Shown one piece after another: positions 54,835 to 64,000 of a DNA stretch of 64,000 nt. Below the pieces are notes generated by a model. The model was not told the DNA's origin. It saw only the letters and a list, made by a program, of their open reading frames with translations, and ran no database searches. How positions within the stretch are numbered: the stretch's first letter is position 1; every line of letters starts with the position of its first letter. The position numbers and the translations under genes were made by a program. Source of the DNA: Pictodentalium vernedei (lineage: Eukaryota; Mollusca; Scaphopoda; Dentaliida; Dentaliidae); assembly GCA_031216915.1 (NCBI GenBank), contig CM062296.1:794525823-794589822 (forward strand), in the 5' to 3' direction.

Positions 54835-55846
54835 GGGTCAGAATACGTGAAAGATTTACTAGGTTAACGACATGGCAATACCATTATGTTCAGAAATTCC
54901 TATGCATGTGACCTACGTAATAGCAGCGGGGAAGAGGGATAACTGTGCCTCGTTTATGCACTCTTATCTTTAAGAAATATGTTTATTCCTGCAAAGTGAG
55001 AAAATGTCTACCATGCTGCACAAGCTACATTCAGCAACTAAATGGTTATAAGGATATAGAACTGTCCTCAGTATATTGTCACTCACAGAAAACAGCTTCT
55101 TTGTTACGAACAAGATGGGCTATCTTATCACCTCTTGTATGACCCTTTAAACCGTTAAAGCCGGAAACAAGACAACGAGAACCTCTATTTAAGTATCTGC
55201 CTGCATTGAAGAACATTCTGAAATGTCAGTTTGTCTCAACCGAAACCCCAAATCTGCTTGAGCAAAATTTTCGATAAAAAAAGCCAAACTTATCTACACA
55301 GTATTTTTGTTTATTATTGACAACTATTCATTATATCCAGCTGTTAAATACTGTTACTCAATTGTATGTTTTATCATGTCAACTTCATCTATATCTGAAT
55401 AAAAAAAAGTTTGAAAAACAAAAAAAACTGTGTCTCGTCTTGAGGCTAGCGCCTTCCCCTTTTCGCCAGCTGCGCAGTAGTGGAAATGACTTTATTTTTG
55501 AGAACTGTAACAGAAATGTTCGAGTATTTGTTTCTCAAGTATTTTACGTGTGGCATTGCAAGTGTGTGTGCTGGGGAGGGGGGGGGGGAGGGGTAGCGGT
55601 ATGATAGCGGAGCTTAGTCGATAATCACCAAATAAAGAAGCTGAACGACGGAGTGATTTCGAAAGCTTTGTATCGTCCCTTGCAGATGGCACATTGTTCC
55701 TCTCAACAACCGGTCTTAACTCACACCCAAAGTCGACTTCCCTTTTTGATACCCTTATCTTTTGCCATCGGATGCTTCTGACACCCTTGCAATATCTGGG
55801 TATAAAACAAGAACGTTTGTCACTTCTTTTATCAGTAAATGTTGAC
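54835..55846. other. Unassigned stretch with G-rich run
   Basis: A GT-then-G-rich run lies at about 55561-55596. Open frames here show no domain. Part of it may be the 5' non-coding end of the Tc1-type element that follows. Confidence 0.4.
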
Positions 55847-56865
55847 ATGACAAGGAGGAGACTGTCGGAGGCACTAAGATGGCAAGTCGTTGGCATGCAT
55901 GTAACAGGCATGTCATTCAAAGCTATTGGAAGGCAACTTGGCTTTCGTCATTTTGTTATCAACAGACTTGTCCGAAAACATCAACAAACCAACGATGTTA
56001 AGTACCGACCAACGTCTGCATAACCCCAAAATACCTCTCCTCGGGAAGATCGGAATCTGACACGCCTCGTTACACGTGAACCTTTTGTGTCAAGTGGTGT
56101 TTTGACACGCCTTTGGCTCCTCAACAGGCGTTTGTGCGACAGAATTGTCCGAACCCGTATCAAAGTACTGGGTATGAGGTTCAGAAGGGACACCAAGCGC
56201 TCAGCTCTGTCCGATCAGCATCAAGGACGACGTTTGGAGTCGTGTATGGTACGACAACATTGGAATCTCAGGACGTGGGGTGAGTCCAATGGTCAGACGA
56301 GAGTAAGTTCATGATTCACGTCACAGATGGCCGCGTGAGAGTGTGGAGGCGTAGCAATACTGCTTTCGTGGCCAGGAACATAAGACCTACTGTTGCTTAT
56401 GGTAGAGAATCAGCAATGATCTCTCGTAAATGTAAACTTGATATGGTGAATTACGTTGGAATCTCAGCGGTCGTCAGTACATCCCGGACATTCTCAATCC
56501 GGTTGTCGTGCCTCATTTTGACAACCTCCCGTTGGCTACTCGCCCTGCATTCATGGGCAACAATGCAAGGTCACGTCGTTCCCACGCTGAGAGAACATTT
56601 CTGCAGAACAACGCTATTACAACACTATCTTGGCGTACAGTGAGCCCCGATTTGATTCCCTTAGAACACATCTGGGACTTTCTTGGACGTCGTGTACAAG
56701 CTAGGAATCCGCCTGCAAAGAATTTGTCCGATTTGGAATCGGCATTGTACGAGGAGTAGCAGCAGTTGCCCATGGGCCGTATCAGAAGTTCACTAGTAGC
56801 ATTAGGAGGAGGGTCCAGGCTGTCATTCGGGCCAGTGGTGGATACATACGCTGCTGATGTCAGAC
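55847..56865 (+). pseudogene. Tc1/mariner-type transposase, second family, broken
   Basis: N-terminal helix-turn-helix: MTRRRLSEALRWQVVGMHV, GMSFKAIGRQLGF and VINRLVRKHQQTNDV (55847-56020). The linker follows in other frames (LTRLWLLNRRLCDRIVRTRI). The catalytic part includes WSDE-like remnants near 56290. Next is FMGNNARSRRSHAERTFLQNNAITTLSW, where the family has FMDDNARPHRA, so the second catalytic Asp is Asn, and then SPDLIPLEHIWDFLGRR with the Glu kept. The tail is frameshifted (VQAVIRASGGYIR). Several frameshifts break it. Distinct from the family at 325 and 63466. Confidence 0.85.
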
Positions 56866-57699
56866 ACTGCTATTGTGTTCAGGAGAACACAAGTTACTTT
56901 TTTGTCAGTAATAACCGGCATTGTTTCATCCTGGACCGCCCCAGCACCATACTTGTCGAGAGAACATTTTTCCATTAAAAACTTTAGTGACAGATGTCTG
57001 TAATTAGCGCCATTACAATACTGCATATTTTCATCGTTGTGCTGTCTTTCAATTTTCAATAGACCATTCGTTCCGCAACAATCACTTTTGGCCGATTTAA
57101 AGGTAGCATGAAAGTAATGACAGTTTCTATTAACACCACTGCGAAAAAAACAGGAGGTGCTTAATTAAGTTCCAGGTGAATAGTTTTTAATAGTTCCTTA
57201 AGTTCTATTGAAAGGTCTGGTGTGAGGCAACGTCATCGCGTTTTCGGCAATGTCAATATAGTCGTTCCGGTACGCCTAATTTGCATCTCCGAAGGTTTCA
57301 TGTCAATTTCGAAACGATCTTGACACCGTGTGTTACACATTTAGCATCCGGTACACTCACCCTTTACCCTTTTTCAAGCATTTTTCTTAAACTTCACCAA
57401 TTTGACTACAGCTTTTACAAGGGTACTACATCTTTTACCACGACGACGCCGATAGACGATGACAGTGATGGTTCGACGGCTGGCCAGATTCACGTAACAC
57501 CAAACTAGCAAACACCAGTAACGGTTTCACGAAGGCCCCCGAATAAGCAAAGCTTCCACGCTGCTTTTCAATAACGAGGTGTATACTGGGTGGCTATATC
57601 GGATCACGTGTTTTATCTGTGCATTTATTAATCAAGGTGGGTCCCTTTTCTGTGAGTTCATAGATCTTCATGGGGTATCATTCAACAGTCTTGAGTTCT
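56866..57699. other. Unassigned stretch
   Basis: No supported feature. The first part may be the 3' non-coding end of the Tc1-type element. Confidence 0.4.
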
Positions 57700-57783
57700 A
57701 TATCGTCTCTTGAGTGTCACAAGGCGTTATCTGCAATTCTAAGGCATTGCAGACGACGCCTTGTTGGACTCAATGGGTGATAT
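57700..57783. repeat. Hairpin, single copy
   Basis: Arms 'cacaaggcgttatctgcaat' and 'attgcagacgacgccttgtt', outer GTCTCTTGAGT with ACTCAATGGGTGA. The outer arm resembles the GTCCCTTGAG arms of families I and the 3498 element. Confidence 0.7.
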
Positions 57784-57869
57784 CATAATCTACCAAATTT
57801 GTAATACAGTCGGGCAAACTCTGAAAACAAGTTTGTCTCCAATTGCTCTTATTATGTTAAGATTGCTGC

Positions 57870-58567
57870 CAGTGGTCGGCGCCAATGGGGTTCAGGGGGG
57901 GGGGGGGGGCAGGGTCGCCCCCCACCCCGTCGGAGTGGTCCAGCCCCCCGTCGGAGATTTTTAGTCAGTCCGTCGGAGAGTCTAGTAAACCCGACTTCAC
58001 GAGAAATTTCCGAGAATCGAATGTAGATATCTCGTCTTGTCAGTCTCGAACCCGTGCAGCACTGGAACTTTGATAGAGAATAGTGATTCTCACGAAATTC
58101 CTTAATGTCGTTCGCCAAACTGGCTTTATAGATGCAATATTTCCCGACCTTATTATAATATGTTTACTTCAACCCTTTACCAAAGGTAACGCACAAAACC
58201 GGCCAGCGCTATTCTCAAAAATCGCCAATTAATTTTCATTATTTTTTTCATTTTTTGTCTCAAAAACATAGGTTATGACCCTCGTTGGAACGAGCTCATC
58301 GAGCTCGTTCCAACGAGGGGTCATAACCTATGTTTTTGAGACAAAAAATGAAAAAAATTAGTTATTCAAGAATTATTTTTGCAAGTGTCGTCTGCTTTTC
58401 AGGTTAGGTAAAGGGTTAAATAATCAACAAACATACTCAATTTGCTTCTATTTTGGTTCTCCAATTTACCAATTTTCACTCATTTTCCTTCGTTTGGGAG
58501 GTCAGATGTTATAGCCCCCTGTCGTAGAGGTCAGCCCCCTGTCGAGAAATCCCTGGCGCCACCCCTG
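57870..58567. mobile_element. hAT-type element with exact 8-bp target duplication
   Basis: Left end CAGTGGTCGGCGCCAATGGG, right end CCCTGGCGCCACCCCTG, flanked on both sides by ATTGCTGC (57862-57869 and 58568-58575). It contains G15 at 57895-57909, CCCCCGTCGGAG repeats and the nested TTAA MITE at 58169-58419. No transposase coding sequence. Confidence 0.85.
58169..58419. mobile_element. TTAA hairpin MITE, subfamily 2, nested in hAT
   Basis: Left end TCAACCCTTTACCAAAGG (TTAA mutated), right end TTAGGTAAAGGGTTAA. Core arms match (CGTTGG with CCAACG). Inverted relative to 7117. Confidence 0.9.
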
Positions 58568-58575
58568 ATTGCTGC

Positions 58576-59017
58576 ATCGTACTATCGGGGAATAGTACTT
58601 TCCCAATTATAGCCTAACAAGACGAGGAATATGGGGGTGGGGGTGGGGGAGGGTAGGATCTAACACTATTTTGTTTTTACGCTCCTGGATGGATATAAAC
58701 GAAGGGGTCCCAGCCACATTCACCGACAACGTTAGTTGTAGAGAATTTAGTTCGTATTTTCTGTGGAAATTTAGTATTCAACTGGTTAAACAAAACTACA
58801 ATTATGGGGACGTCTCAGATATTTTTGCCATTCCTAGATTATCTCACAAACGGACATATTGCAAGAGTGTGGCTTCAGAAGAGATGTTGAAGCAGAAGAA
58901 ATCTCTGACTTTCCTGTCTGTCACATGTTGTAACACCTGAATCTCAACAGAACACCAATTCGTTTGCATACTTCTCGAATAGCATCGCCCTTTAGAAACA
59001 CATTATTCAACGCGGGG
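58576..59017. other. Unassigned stretch
   Basis: The 89-codon frame at 58671-58940 has no recognised motif. Confidence 0.4.
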
Positions 59018-59132
59018 ACGTGACAACCGATTCTCATTCCCAGTTCCTTATTCGTCATGTGTTATCAACCGTCAAGATCGGTTGATAACGAATGTTGAAT
59101 AAGAAACTGGGAATAAGTAACGATTGTTACGT
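59018..59132. repeat. Hairpin family H, copy 2
   Basis: Arms with 'gttatcaaccg' and 'cggttgataac', and 'ttcccagttccttattcg' mirrored by 'aataagaaactgggaa'. Same family as 31005-31118. Confidence 0.75.
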
Positions 59133-59498
59133 GTATTCTACGCTTCTCTTTGATGAATGTCAGCACTATTCTTGACATTCGAGCTGTTTTGGAAATTGAA
59201 CAATTAAATGCTATCAACGCTCAACGGGAAATATTTCATTTTACAACAAATCGCAATCTGTTCACAGAGATTCGAAAACAGATTCAATGAATCACGAGGG
59301 AAAGTGATATTTCCGCGTAGGCTGGAGATAAAATGAACAAAAGAATAGCGAACACCTTGTAAAATATTTCCTTCAGTGCTGTTATTTTTTGTTTCTTTAA
59401 CGTTTTGGGTGCTGTTGGGTGACGTTTTGAAGGAATGACGAATCAGTAGAAAAAGTTTCCATCACAACTAAACTGACTTATTAACCCACTAACAAATA

Positions 59499-59647
59499 AA
59501 AAAGAGGATATATCGTGATTTTGAGTGGATACCGAAAATTATCTCAAGAGTGACCGAGACAAATGATTTTTTTTTCCCGAGCGCTTGCGGTCACAAGTGA
59601 GATAATTTTCGGTATCCACTCAAAAACACTAGATTTTCTTTTTATAT
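59499..59647. repeat. 149-bp palindrome, single copy
   Basis: Arms of about 60 bp containing 'gagtggataccgaaaattat' and 'gtgaccg', mirrored; loop around 59555-59585. A TTAACCC sequence at 59481 lies just outside on the left without a clear right partner. Confidence 0.7.
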
Positions 59648-59770
59648 ACGGTTTTTATAAGAATCTGATAATTCCACTCGTTTCAACCGTGAATTGATGC
59701 ATGAAAGTAAACAGTGCATTGAATCGTTGAAAGAAGGAAGTGTTTTGGCGGGTTTCTAGTCCAAATATGG

Positions 59771-59857
59771 CCTGAAAGTCCGTAATATAAGTTTTTGGCT
59801 TGGTACCTCCTTTGAAAGGACGTACCAAACCAAAAACTTATATTACAGACTTTCAGG
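59771..59857. repeat. Hairpin at the edge of the foldback
   Basis: Arms CCTGAAAGTCCGTAATATAA and complement around CCTTTGAAAGG. Joined directly to the left arm of the foldback that starts at 59858. Confidence 0.7.
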
Positions 59858-61690
59858 GTGCTTCAGTAATTAAAATTTTCCTGAAGGTGATTTTCGTTCG
59901 AACTTTCGTCCGTTTCTGTGTTCGTTCCTTCGTTAGTTGGTCAGCACCTTAACCGAGAAGGAGTCATGTTGGCATTGGTTGGTTTCAAATACTGCTTCGA
60001 CGTTTTGATGTAACAACTTGTACAGAATGCATCCATATAAGTAAATGAATTAAAATTAAAACTGTTTCGTCATTTGAACTTCTGTCTCATGTTGTCATGT
60101 GCCACGTACACAGCCCGCGCAATTGGTTTCAGAGAATATCTGAATATCGCCTCGATTCTTTATGCAAGCTGGTATTCAAGCATCCAGACTCCATGGTTCT
60201 ACAACACTGTTTTGAGACCCTTTATAAATGATTTTTCCCAAATGCTAGAATTGGTGGGGGCCCATAGGATACGTCCTAACTTCGTTGTGAGGGAGTTACG
60301 CCACACTGCGGAGGAGGGATAAAATGTTACGCACTGGACTGGCTGTGACCGTTGCGCGAGATGATGAGATAACCCTTTGCCAAACGTAATGGAAATAAAC
60401 GACCAATGCTATTAGCAAAATTTACATTTTCTGCCTCGAATCCCTCACCTCCAAACTGAATGGATTTTTTCACCAATCTTGAGGTAAATTTTGATGAATT
60501 TTTCATCAAAATCTAGTTATGGCTGCTAGTCAGAGCAGTCATGACTAGATTTTGATGAAAAATATACTGAAAATAAGAGTTAAAGCGTTAGGAATTAAAT
60601 ATATGTGTACAGTCAACGTTTCGTCCGTCTTATCACACTACACCACCGCCCTCCCTCATATAGACTATCGGAACGGAATCGGTGGTGTGACACCCATACA
60701 ACGAGGTTAGGGCGTCTCCTAAGGATCACCAACAATTGCACGTTTTTAGGGGCTCCCATACGATTCCAATTTTGGGGGAAAATCATTATTAAGGGTCTCA
60801 AAACAGTGTTGTAGTTGAAGCATTAGGGTTGGATGCTTCAATACCAGCTTGCATAAAGAATCGGGTAGATATTCTCTGAAACCAATTACGAGGCTGTGTA
60901 CGTGGCACATGACAACATGAGACAGTAGTTCAAATGACGAAACAATTTTAAGTTTAATTCATTTACAAATGTGGATGCATTCTGTACAAGTTGTTACCTG
61001 AAACCGTCCAAGCAGTATCCGAAACCAACCAATGCCAACATGACTCCTTCTCGGTTAAGGTGCAGGCCAACTAACGAAGGAACTAGGGCGGTCACGATTA
61101 ATCGTTTAATCGATTGTTGATCGGTCACTGCGAAATCGTTTAGTATTTTTCGTTGTCGAATAATCGGTAAATTGTATCCCGTTTTAGACGTTTAATAACT
61201 AAAAGAAAATTTGATGATAAAAATATTGTTTCTAAAGGTAAAGAGTTAAGAACATCAATGTTAAACCTCAAGAAGCTGTGGGAAGCATTTGTCTTCCAGG
61301 TATATTCATCAAAGCTTTGATGTTCTGAACTTTTGAACCGTCAGTGTAATAATCAAGACCGGTCGGCAGTTGCGAAGTTCGCAACTGCCGACCGGTCTTG
61401 ATTATTACGCTGACGGTTCAAAAGTTCAGAACATCAAAGCTTTGAATGCAACTAAAAGAGGATCGTCTTCGTTGTTTACTTGAGGTAGGTCAACCGACTT
61501 CAACTTCATTTTTATCGACTTCAAAGAGAGGTAAGGGGTGGGGGGCATCTAGGTGCGATCAATCGATGATCATCGATTATTTGCGACGATTAATCTATTC
61601 CTAAATTAAAAAATCGTGACAGCCCTAGAAGGAACGAACACAGAAACGAACGAAATTCACCATCAGAAAAATTCTAATTAATGAAGCACC
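59858..61690. mobile_element. Long inverted repeat (foldback)
   Basis: Left arm 59858-60322 and right arm 60612-61690 (minus the nested hAT MITE) are imperfect inverted copies. Shared blocks include 'ttcgttagttggt', 'accgagaaggagtcatgtt', 'ctgtctcatgttgtcatgtg' and 'acaacactgttttgagaccc'. The spacer (60323-60611) has a TTAACCCTTTG-like site at 60369 and a hairpin on 'catcaaaatctagt'. The right arm ends in family B MITE sequence (GAAGCACCG), and the left arm also starts 'gtgcttcagtaatt', so a B-like MITE may have been the seed. Confidence 0.75.
61084..61627. mobile_element. hAT-type MITE with exact 8-bp target duplication
   Basis: Ends TAGGGCGGTCACGATTAATCG and ATCGTGACAGCCCTA, flanked on both sides by GAAGGAAC (61076-61083 and 61628-61635). 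Inside is a near-perfect palindrome (61306-61448) with arms containing 'gaccggtcggcagttgcga'. It interrupts the right arm of the foldback; the left arm has the uninterrupted site (gttccttcgttag), an empty-site control. Confidence 0.9.
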
Positions 61691-61821
61691 GAGTTATACC
61701 CGGTGCTTCATTAATTAAATTTTTGACGATTAATCCTGTAATTAGTGTTTGGAATCTAATATTAATGTGTCCGTGGAGATATTACCCACCCGTGGAAAGT
61801 GACCAGTCCACAGCGACTGTG
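61660..61821. mobile_element. Family B MITE, copy 7, partial
   Basis: Core TTAATGAAGCACCGAG with CCGGTGCTTCATTAAT, then 'attagtgtttggaatctaat', 'ggaaagtgaccagtccaca' and GCGACTGT. The left third is replaced by the foldback arm. Confidence 0.8.
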
Positions 61822-62226
61822 CTGCATCCGTGGGGATTTTGAAAGGTTTCCGTTCAACAGGCAAACTCTATTTGATAACATCTCCTCTTCTACGAGTCCC
61901 CATTTATTGTATGCACGTATTTAATACGTTTTCCCCTGAAGGAAATTGCGTTAAAACATGGAAAAATTGATCAAGACTGTGATGTGGTCTTTTGATATTA
62001 TTGCGTTTGGCGACGGAATCAATCTCCATCGATCATGACAATCACAGGAACAATTTGTTAATCAGATGAAACATAGGTATTCGGTTACCACTTCAAGAGA
62101 TTAGAAAACGGAAAATGCAATTACATTATAAACCTAAACGCCCTGGGATGTCGGCTTTATATTTGACCGACCAGTTTGTGATTATTTGGATATTTTGTTG
62201 CGGAAATTATTCACGGCGTTCAATAC
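61822..62226. other. Unassigned stretch
   Basis: No supported feature. Confidence 0.4.
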
Positions 62227-62328
62227 TAACCCTTAGCCTAAAGTAACAGTTGTATTCAACAAGCACTATCTATGAAAGTCTACATTTAAATTTTATTATT
62301 TTGTTTTCGATTTTGGCCTCAAAAACAT
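62227..62328. mobile_element. TTAA MITE, subfamily 2, truncated
   Basis: Left end CTAACCCTTAGCCTAAAG and 'ggcctcaaaaacatct' of the arm, then an abrupt change to LINE coding sequence at about 62329. The core and right half are missing. Confidence 0.65.
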
Positions 62329-62607
62329 CTACCTTTAGAAGATAGGATTTGCAATGCTTCTGATGTTTGTAAGGACGCCGGCGATATGGAATCCGAGATG
62401 CATTTTGTCACGGACTGCCCGGCCTATACAAACACCAGGAGACAGTTGTTCGCAATAATTAATAGGAATAATGCAGACTTCACAAATGCAAGCAAACAAG
62501 GTCGGTTTGAATTTATTACGAAAAATAATACGGCCTCATTATGTCACACCATCTGCAACATAATCCTGCTGTTCTTCAGGAAAAGAGAAACAGTAATTGC
62601 AAAATAG
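62329..62607 (+). pseudogene. LINE C-terminal tail fragment
   Basis: Reads LPLEDRICNASDVCKDAGD, MESEMHFVTDCPAYTNTRRQLF and FEFITKNN. The C..C..H..C arrangement with HFVxxCPxYxxxR is the Cys/His tail of a non-LTR retrotransposon protein. It stops at 62607. The source family may be LINE-X (which has MEALGRFILVCPKY) or another; too short to decide. Confidence 0.75.
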
Positions 62608-62948
62608 TTGGTCATTAAACTGACCTAGGGTTCTGGCATTATATACTTATATGTATGATACGTTAGCCTTATTTACTACACAAAAATAGCTGTTTCGTTT
62701 ATTATTTGTTTCTATATAAATAATCATATCATATCTCTGTTAACTCTTTATGCAATCTGCCTCTCTGTAGGTATTATTTTGCTTGAATAAACTATTACTT
62801 TTACTACTCTCGTATATAACTAGTTGAGTGTTGTTAGCCCGTAATTGAGACCTACTCTAAAGTGCAGGTACTGTAACTCAAAGTCTTCAAACTCGCGGAT
62901 AGTCCTCATAATTATAATATTTGGATCAAAATTATTTAATCTCAATGG
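62608..62948. other. LINE 3' UTR or unassigned
   Basis: Follows the LINE stop codon and may be its 3' UTR; 'gcttgaataaactattactttta' at about 62784 could be its polyadenylation region. No independent support. Confidence 0.4.
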
Positions 62949-63017
62949 ATTTACTTTGTAACAATTTATGGGAGAATGCTTACAGATACTCTCCTATAAA
63001 CTGTAACAAGGCAAAGG
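62949..63017. repeat. Hairpin family F, copy
   Basis: Arms 'acaatttatgggagaatg' and 'actctcctataaactgt', flanked by 'actttgta' and 'acaaggcaaag'. More decayed than the copy at 14759. Confidence 0.75.
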
Positions 63018-63344
63018 CTTGTGAACTGTTCAGGCCATAAAATTTGAGAGGAACGATCTTATCGTTACTCTGGTGGTCATTTAAATGAAAAAAACAGATA
63101 ACCGAAAAGTTGTTCGTCTGGATCTACAAACAGTTCGACAAAAAGTTGTGTCTTATCACCTTATTTGATAGCACTGTTTTAAAATGTTTCTGTGGGAAGA
63201 CCCCTCTCTTCAAGGCTCAAACTCCCTAAGACAGCTGACGCTCTCTGTGCTTACCGCAGATACTTTCGAAATCTGTGAACTGTCATACAGTAAGGCCATG
63301 GGGGACGGTTCAAAATCCATGAGTTGTCATTTTTTCCATGCATA

Positions 63345-63466
63345 TAATTCAGAGATGATCCGCTATGACACCCAGCAAAATTTCCACCAATGAAGCACCG
63401 GGATTACCCCGGTGCTTCATTGGTGGAAATTTCGCAAGGTGCCATAGTGGATCATCTCTGAATTAC
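63345..63466. mobile_element. 122-bp palindromic element with family B core
   Basis: Ends TAATTCAGAGATGATCC and complement; arms continue 'gctatgacacc' and 'ggtgccatag'. The centre CCAATGAAGCACCGGGATTA and complement uses the same GAAGCACCGGG core as family B, but the ends and arms are unrelated. Confidence 0.8.
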
Positions 63467-64000
63467 ACTATTCCAAAAAAGTAGGGGATATTTGATAAAA
63501 GTGTGATATATGAAGAAATATATTTATATGTTCATCAAAAAGACAGGTGAGGCATTTCACTGTCACATCTGGTGAATGATTTCAGCGATAGTTGGGTGTC
63601 TGACAAGCACAGATTCCACGCACGGAGCTGTGGAAGACATGAACGGTCAGTCGGAGGATTTGTCACATTCAGTCCAAGACCTCAATACCTTGTAAATCCT
63701 CCTCGGTTCGCGAGACAAGCGCGGAACTGACGTGACATATTCCTCACCAAACGTCCAATATCAGCTTGACTGGTGTTATTCCATTCTTTTTGCAGTGCAG
63801 CGCGAGTTCCAGCGATTTGGATAAGGGGCTGTTGGCGTTGTCGTGGGCGTCTGTCAAGCATATCCCAGACATGCTGATTGGTGAAAGGTCTGGACTTAGT
63901 GCTGGCCAACGCATTGTAGAGATCTTCTGCTCTTGGAGGAACTCTGTAGCGACACGGGGCCTTGTGCTCTCGCATTGTCATCTTGGGAAATGAATCGACG
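63466..64000 (-). pseudogene. Tc1/mariner copy 3, same family as 325, runs off the window
   Basis: The right terminus CACTATTCCAAAAAAGTAGG starts at 63466, next to a TA shared with the palindrome. On the minus strand the coding tail reads HVWDMLDRRPRQRQQP and ALQKEWNNTSQADIGRLVRN and CLANRGGFTRY. Further upstream the DNAR motif (near 63978) is in another frame. At the third catalytic site one base is lost in the Glu codon (caccaatcagcatgtc, about 63868-63883), which removes the Glu and shifts frame. The N-terminal part is beyond the window. Confidence 0.85.

Noticed and set aside
60074-60322. 82-codon frame as a gene
   Set aside because: It lies in the left arm of the foldback and its counterpart in the right arm is not open.

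Overview
The window looks like intergenic or intronic DNA from a metazoan, most likely a marine invertebrate. I found no host exon, rRNA gene or tRNA gene that I could defend. The open frames either belong to transposons or are shadows of palindromes and simple repeats. The evidence for an animal is tRNA- and 5S-headed SINEs with the typical 'gtactccggcttcctcc' tail, an L2/CR1-type LINE, Tc1/mariner transposases, and very many hairpin MITEs. The base composition is AT-rich. I cannot resolve the phylum (hemichordate, echinoderm, brachiopod and mollusc all remain possible).

Layout. 0-5 kb: a 5'-truncated Tc1 copy, a tRNA SINE split by a TTAA MITE, a TA-flanked hairpin element (family C), another SINE. 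5-12 kb: TTAA MITEs, the D and L hairpin families, a SINE, a hAT-like element, C copy 2. 12-26 kb: mostly MITEs of the GCACCGGG family and the TTAA family, lone palindromes, a 228-bp tandem duplication and a near-perfect 208-bp palindrome. 26-32 kb: a nested stack. LINE-X (minus strand) is split by an L2/CR1 LINE and by a TTAA MITE that itself carries a hAT MITE; a second LINE-X copy on the plus strand holds the same TTAA MITE at the same site. 34-44 kb: a SINE with a 5S rRNA head, LINE-N, the J/E nested hairpins, hAT-type elements, two more SINEs. 44-50 kb: a possible solo LTR, a 0.65-kb repeat shared with 15.7 kb, SINE heads, a hAT MITE with a nested hairpin. 50.56-52.28 kb: a 19-bp tandem array with higher-order structure. 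52-64 kb: E, J and D hairpins, a second Tc1-type element, a hAT element with an exact 8-bp duplication and a nested MITE, a 1.8-kb foldback, a LINE tail, and a third Tc1 copy on the minus strand running off the window end.

The strongest pattern is a set of hairpin 'cores' (short perfect inverted repeats at the centre of MITEs) that recur inside elements with different arms or different ends. The commonest (GAACGAGCTCG and its complement) occurs about 19 times, roughly once per 3.4 kb, mostly in elements ending TTAACCCTTT...AAAGGGTTAA. Several copies carry matched variants in both arms. A second core (CCAATGGACCTCCGGG) sits in two families with different terminal repeats. This suggests core exchange or arm-to-arm homogenisation in non-autonomous elements. 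The sequence shows the pattern; the mechanism is inference.

All element boundaries were read by eye. Superfamily names rest on terminal motifs and target-site duplications, not on database searches.
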